From positions 1,116,001 through 1,180,000 of the forward strand of contig NZ_JACCBI010000001.1 of assembly GCF_013407835.1 (NCBI RefSeq): 64,000 nucleotides of DNA. Reading direction: 5' to 3'. Position numbers and translations under genes: made by a program. The notes under the pieces are model-generated. The model ran no database searches. It had not been told where the DNA came from and was given only the letters and a program-made list of their open reading frames with translations. How positions within the stretch are numbered: position 1 is the first letter of the stretch; every line of letters begins with the position of its first letter. This document shows positions 59,986 to 64,000 of the stretch, piece by piece. The stretch comes from Agromyces atrinae. GTDB lineage: Bacteria; Actinomycetota; Actinomycetes; Actinomycetales; Microbacteriaceae.

Positions 59986-61314
59986 ATGAGCGACGCTGCC
60001 GACTGGCGCTTCGAGACCAAGCAGGTTCACTCGGGCGCACAGCCCGACCCGACGACGAACGCCCGTGCGACGCCGATCTACCAGACCACCTCGTACGTGT
60101 TCAACAACGCCGACCACGCACAGAACCTCTTCGCGCTCGCCGAGTTCGGCAACATCTACACGCGCATCCAGAACCCGACGCAGGCCGTCGTCGAAGAGCG
60201 CCTCGCCGCGCTCGAGGGCGGAACGGGCGCGCTCCTCGTCGCATCGGGCCAGTCGGCCTCGACGTTCGCGGTGCTGAACATCGCGCAGGCGGGCGACCAC
60301 ATCGTGTCGTCGGCGTCGATCTACGGCGGCACCTACAACCTCTTCAAGTACACGCTCGCGAAGCTCGGTATCGAGACGACGTTCGTCGAGAACCAGGACG
60401 ACCCCGAAGAGTGGCGCCGCGCGGTCCGCCCGAACACGAAGCTCTTCTTCGCCGAGACCATCGGCAACCCGAAGATCAACATCCTCGACATCCGCCAGGT
60501 CTCGGACGTCGCGCACGAGGCGGGCCTGCCCCTCATCGTCGACAACACGATCGCGACGCCGTACCTGATCCGCCCGTTCGAGCACGGCGCCGACATCATC
60601 GTGCACTCGGCGACGAAGTTCCTCGGCGGTCACGGCACGGTCATCGGCGGCGTCATCGTCGACGGCGGCACGTTCGAGTGGTCGAAGAACGTCGAGAAGT
60701 TCCCCGGCCTCACCGAGCCCGACCCGTCGTACCACGGCGCGTCGTACACGGCCGCCGTCGGCGACGGACTCGCCTACATCATCAAGGCGCGTGTGCAGCT
60801 GCTCCGCGACCTCGGTGCCGCGATCGCTCCGGCGAGCGCGTGGCAGCTCATCCAGGGCATCGAGACGCTCTCGCTCCGCATCGAGCGCCACGTGCAGAAC
60901 GCCCAGGAGATCGCGGAGTGGCTCGACAACCACCCCGACGTCGCCTCGGTCAACTACTCGGGTCTGCCCTCGAGCCCGTGGTACGCGGCAGCCAACACGT
61001 ACGCCCCGAAGGGTGTCGGAGCCGTGCTGTCGTTCGAGCTCAAGGGCGGCGTCGATGCCGGCCGTGCCCTCGTCGACAACCTGTCGCTCTTCTCGCACCT
61101 CGCGAACATCGGCGACGTCCGTTCGCTCGTCATCCACCCTGCGTCGACGACGCACTCGCAGCTCACGCCCGAGCAGCAGCTGACGACGGGCGTCACGCCC
61201 GGACTCGTGCGCCTCTCGGTGGGCATCGAGAACGTCGACGACCTGAAGTCCGACCTCGAGGCCGGCTTCGCCGCCGCTCGCGCCGTCAGTGAGGCACTGC
61301 GTAACAACGCCTGA
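59986..61314 (+). CDS. metY: O-acetylhomoserine sulfhydrylase (aminocarboxypropyltransferase)
   Basis: Makes homocysteine from O-acetylhomoserine and sulfide. 442 residues, PLP fold type I of the Cys/Met family. The PLP lysine is in IIVHSATKFLGGHGTVIGG, and the N-terminal PIYQTTSYVFNN and the YTRIQNPTQAVVEERLAALE segment are diagnostic. An AGGAG site lies 8 bases before the ATG. metX, which makes its substrate, follows after a terminator. Confidence 0.95.
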   Translation: MSDAADWRFETKQVHSGAQPDPTTNARATPIYQTTSYVFNNADHAQNLFALAEFGNIYTRIQNPTQAVVEERLAALEGGTGALLVASGQSASTFAVLNIAQAGDHIVSSASIYGGTYNLFKYTLAKLGIETTFVENQDDPEEWRRAVRPNTKLFFAETIGNPKINILDIRQVSDVAHEAGLPLIVDNTIATPYLIRPFEHGADIIVHSATKFLGGHGTVIGGVIVDGGTFEWSKNVEKFPGLTEPDPSYHGASYTAAVGDGLAYIIKARVQLLRDLGAAIAPASAWQLIQGIETLSLRIERHVQNAQEIAEWLDNHPDVASVNYSGLPSSPWYAAANTYAPKGVGAVLSFELKGGVDAGRALVDNLSLFSHLANIGDVRSLVIHPASTTHSQLTPEQQLTTGVTPGLVRLSVGIENVDDLKSDLEAGFAAARAVSEALRNNA

Positions 61315-61325
61315 GAGCTCTGACA

Positions 61326-61362
61326 GACGGATGCCGCGGGCCGATCGCCCGCGGCATCCGTC
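61326..61362 (+). terminator. intrinsic terminator after metY
   Basis: Perfect 15-bp arms (GACGGATGCCGCGGG and its complement) with a 7-base loop are followed by GTTTCCCC. It lies 11 bases past the metY stop. The stem contains the GGATGCCGC word that recurs in the window's other repeats. Confidence 0.85.
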
Positions 61363-61434
61363 GTTTCCCCTCGCCGATGCTCCGTCGCGACCCGGCCTGC
61401 GTAACACTCCCCGGGGAGCACGCAGAATGGTGAG

Positions 61435-62631
61435 ATGGATTGGCAGACGACAGCCGACACGGTGCCCTCGAGCTTCATCACCGAGGCGCAGGTGCACACG
61501 CTCGGCAAGCCCCCCGTCACGGGTGCGTGGCGCGAGGGCGATCCCGTCGGTGAGCGTCTGTTCGCGTCGATCGGCGCACTCGCCGTCGAGTCGGGCGACG
61601 AGCTGCCGTCCGTCCGCATCGCGTACGAGTCGTGGGGAACGCTCTCTCCGGCGAAGGACAACGCGATCCTCGTGCTGCACGCCCTCACGGGCGACTCGCA
61701 CGTCACCGGCGCGCACGGCCCGGGGCACACCAATTCCGGTTGGTGGTCGGCGATCGTCGGGCCGGGCAAGGCCATCGACACCGACCGCTGGTTCGTCGTC
61801 GCCCCCAACGTGCTCGGCGGATGCCAGGGCACGACCGGCCCGGCTTCCCTCGCGCCCGACGGCGCCGAATGGGCGGCGCGCTTCCCCTACGTCACGATCC
61901 GCGATCAGGTCGCGGCCCAGATCGCCTTCTCCGACGCGATCGGCATCGACCGCTGGGCAGCGGTCGTCGGCGGGTCGATGGGCGGAATGCACGTGCTCGA
62001 GTGGGCGATCATGGCTCCCGAGCGACTCGAGCGCATCGCGGTGCTCGCGGCTCCCCCGGTGACGACGGCCGATCAGATCGCGCTCAACACCGTGCAGATG
62101 GAGGCGATCCGCACCGACCCCGCTTTCCGCCACGGCGACTTCTACGACGAGCTCGAGGGGCCGACCCGCGGCCTCGCGCTCGCCCGGCGCATGGCCCTCT
62201 TGAACTACCGGAGCCCGACGGAGCTCAACGAGAGATTCCACCGCGAGTGGCAGAGCGACATCAGCCCGCTCGGCGCCGGGGGCCGCTTCGCCGTCGAGTC
62301 GTACCTCGACTTCCACGGCAACAAGTTCACCCGACGCTTCGATGCGAACAGCTACATCACCCTGACCGAGTCGATGAACTCGCACGACATCGGGCGCGGT
62401 CGCGGCGGCGTCGCCGCGGCGCTCGAGCGCATCACCGCGCGAGCGCTCGTGCTCGGCGTCGGCAGCGACCGGTACTTCCCGTACAGCGGGCAGGCCGAGA
62501 TCGCCGCGGGGCTCCGCACCGGCATCCGTCAGGGCGAGCCGTACCGCATCGAATCCGAGTACGGCCACGATGCGTTCCTCATCGAGTCCGATCTCGTGGG
62601 TGAGGCCATCACCGAGCTCCTCGCCGCGTGA
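61435..62631 (+). CDS. metX: homoserine O-acetyltransferase
   Basis: Acetylates homoserine to start methionine synthesis by direct sulfhydrylation with MetY. 398 residues, alpha/beta hydrolase fold. The nucleophile elbow is VVGGSMGGMH (Ser181). The acid and His are in GVGSDRYFPYSG and ESEYGHDAFLIES. The LVLHALTGDSHVTG segment and the PNVLGGCQGTTGP loop are family signatures. hom, which supplies the substrate, lies at 33.8-35.1 kb. Confidence 0.95.
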   Translation: MDWQTTADTVPSSFITEAQVHTLGKPPVTGAWREGDPVGERLFASIGALAVESGDELPSVRIAYESWGTLSPAKDNAILVLHALTGDSHVTGAHGPGHTNSGWWSAIVGPGKAIDTDRWFVVAPNVLGGCQGTTGPASLAPDGAEWAARFPYVTIRDQVAAQIAFSDAIGIDRWAAVVGGSMGGMHVLEWAIMAPERLERIAVLAAPPVTTADQIALNTVQMEAIRTDPAFRHGDFYDELEGPTRGLALARRMALLNYRSPTELNERFHREWQSDISPLGAGGRFAVESYLDFHGNKFTRRFDANSYITLTESMNSHDIGRGRGGVAAALERITARALVLGVGSDRYFPYSGQAEIAAGLRTGIRQGEPYRIESEYGHDAFLIESDLVGEAITELLAA

Positions 62632-62668
62632 TCCGCGCCGACGTCGTGCTCCGCTAGGGTTGCGACCG

Positions 62669-63835
62669 ATGAACCGGATCCCGAAGGAACGCGACCGACT
62701 GCTGCGACGCGCGGCACGCTTCGGCGGCCTCGCGGGCACCGTCGGTGCGATCGCGTGCCTCACCGCGCCGGGCGCGATCCCGGGCGACGAGTTACCGACC
62801 GTCGCGCTCCTCTCCCTCGCTCTCGTCGCCTCGGTCCTCGCCCTCACCAACACGGGCGCGCTCTACTGGACGCTCCCCGCGGTCGGCCTCGGGCTCGCCG
62901 TCATCGTCGTCACGGGGCTCTCGTCGCCGAGGCTGAGCGATGCCACGTCGACCGCGATCGTGCTGCAGGCGAGCATCGGAATAGCGTCGGTCGTGCTCAT
63001 GCTGCTGACGAGTCGCCGCGGCCGCATCCTCGCCGGAGGCTACGCCCTCGCGACGCTCGTCGTCGTCTCGCTCGTCGCGACGCGCGGCGATCACACGGTC
63101 GCGATCATCGCCCTCTCGGTCGCCGGGTGGGGGGCGAACGCCGTGCTCGCCGTCTGGATCGATCAGGGCTCGCGCCGCGCCATGTCGCGCATCGACGAGA
63201 TCGGCCGCGCCCACCGCGCCGAACGCTTCGCGAGCGAGCTCGAGGCCCAGCAGCGGCAGGACGCCCGCCTCCTCCACGACACGGTCCTCGCGACGTTGAG
63301 CCTCCTCGCCCACTCCGGGGTCGGCGTCTCGCCCGAGTCGCTCCGGCACCAGGCATCCGACGATGCGCGCCTCCTCCGTCAGCTGCGACTCGGCGGAACC
63401 GCGGGCACACGCAACACCGACGGCCTCTTCACACCGGAGCCGGAGATGGACTCGGTGCTCGGCCAGACCCTCGAGTCGGTCAAGCAGCGATTCGGGCGCA
63501 TGGGCCTCGCCGTGCGCTGGCACGGCTCCGGTCAGGTGCTGCTGCCCCGCGAGACGCTCGACGCCTTCCTCGGCGCCCTCGGCGAGTGCCTCGAGAACGT
63601 CCGACGCCACGCGGGTGTGTCGGAGGCCGACGTCACGATCACCGACGACGACATCATGGTGCGAGCGATGGTGACCGACGCGGGCGTCGGATTCAACATC
63701 GACGACGTCGACGGTGCACGGCTCGGCTACGCCGAATCGGTCGTCGGCCGACTGCGCTCGGTCAACGGCCGCGCCCGGCTGTTCTCGTCTCCCGGAGCGG
63801 GCACGACCGTCGTGCTGGAGGTGCCGAAGTCATGA
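62669..63835 (+). CDS. two-component sensor histidine kinase
   Basis: 388 residues. About five to six membrane helices (about 15-165) precede a dimerisation helix with the likely phospho-accepting His203 (RLLHDTVLATLSLLAHSG). An HATPase domain has GECLENVRRHAGVSEA and DAGVGFN. The order matches NarL-partner kinases (HisKA_3-like). The sensor part is membrane-embedded and lacks a large extracytoplasmic loop, so it may sense the membrane itself. The stop overlaps the next start by ATGA. Confidence 0.87.
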   Translation: MNRIPKERDRLLRRAARFGGLAGTVGAIACLTAPGAIPGDELPTVALLSLALVASVLALTNTGALYWTLPAVGLGLAVIVVTGLSSPRLSDATSTAIVLQASIGIASVVLMLLTSRRGRILAGGYALATLVVVSLVATRGDHTVAIIALSVAGWGANAVLAVWIDQGSRRAMSRIDEIGRAHRAERFASELEAQQRQDARLLHDTVLATLSLLAHSGVGVSPESLRHQASDDARLLRQLRLGGTAGTRNTDGLFTPEPEMDSVLGQTLESVKQRFGRMGLAVRWHGSGQVLLPRETLDAFLGALGECLENVRRHAGVSEADVTITDDDIMVRAMVTDAGVGFNIDDVDGARLGYAESVVGRLRSVNGRARLFSSPGAGTTVVLEVPKS

Positions 63836-64000
63836 GCCTCCCCGCAGAAGACACCCTCGGCATCCACCTCGGTTCGAGGGCCCCCGGCGATCGCTCGCCA
63901 AAGCGAGGCTTCCGTCGCCCTGCGCGCACGCTCGCCTCGACGAACGCCAACCTCTCGGGTCTCGGCGGCCGGCGCCTCGCCCTCGGTCTGTCGATCGCGG
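63832..64000 (+). CDS. N-terminal part of a protein coupled to the histidine kinase, cut by the window edge
   Basis: Fifty-six codons are visible, with an ATGA overlap with the kinase stop. They encode a basic, proline- and arginine-containing cytoplasmic segment (MSLPAEDTLGIHLGSRAPG, then SPKRGFRRPARTL) that reaches the start of a likely hydrophobic segment (RRLALGLSIA) at the edge. This is not the beginning of a NarL-type response regulator, the usual partner. A membrane component is more likely. The family is not recognisable from this much sequence. Confidence 0.55.
   Translation, partial: MSLPAEDTLGIHLGSRAPGDRSPKRGFRRPARTLASTNANLSGLGGRRLALGLSIA

Overview
The window is high-GC (roughly 69%), densely coding DNA from an actinobacterium, most likely family Microbacteriaceae. 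The evidence is the gene order: a divIVA-like gene, cdsA, frr, pyrH, tsf, rpsB, then xerC, dprA, comM, yraN, a DUF2469 gene, rnhB, lepB and rplS, and later prfA, rho, thrB, thrC, hom, lysA and argS. Frequent 4-base ATGA stop/start overlaps and GTG starts fit this. The genus cannot be fixed from the sequence alone. No phage, insertion sequence or CRISPR array was seen.

Layout. 1-13.8 kb: housekeeping genes, almost all on the minus strand (cell wall, phospholipid, translation, DNA processing, signal peptidase, L19). 13.8-14.6 kb: map. 14.7-27.7 kb: a complete nitrate/nitrite assimilation block, in two plus-strand operons. The first is nirB-nirD-siroheme synthase-nnaR-CbiX, followed by a convergent second CbiX-like gene. 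The second is narK-nasC-like-nasA. trmD lies alone between them, separated from rplS, its usual neighbour. 27.7-39.1 kb: prfA, rho, a 0.8 kb structured repeat-bearing gap, then thrB-thrC-hom-lysA-lmeA-like-argS. 39.1-46 kb: a lipoprotein, tRNA-Arg(CCG), a ROK regulator, a TPM/PspA pair, a sugar-acid dehydrogenase, an arginase-fold protein and a small HExxH protein. 46-51 kb: a ferric-siderophore uptake operon with two DtxR/IdeR-type boxes. 51-60 kb: amidase, GntR-ABC operon with a perfect palindrome, acetyltransferase, ung, peptidase S51, potassium channel, SDR and acyltransferase. 60-62.6 kb: metY and metX. 62.7 kb to the end: a histidine kinase and a truncated partner gene.

How the genes work together. 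NarK imports nitrate, NasA with its flavoprotein partner reduces it to nitrite, and NirBD reduces nitrite to ammonium using siroheme. The siroheme is made by the CysG-like protein and the CbiX chelatases, under likely control of NnaR. A paired motif at identical spacing upstream of both nirB and narK is the strongest new regulatory observation. The hom-thrC-thrB-lysA group and metX-metY share the aspartate-family branch. The iron operon can supply the Fe-S and siroheme enzymes.
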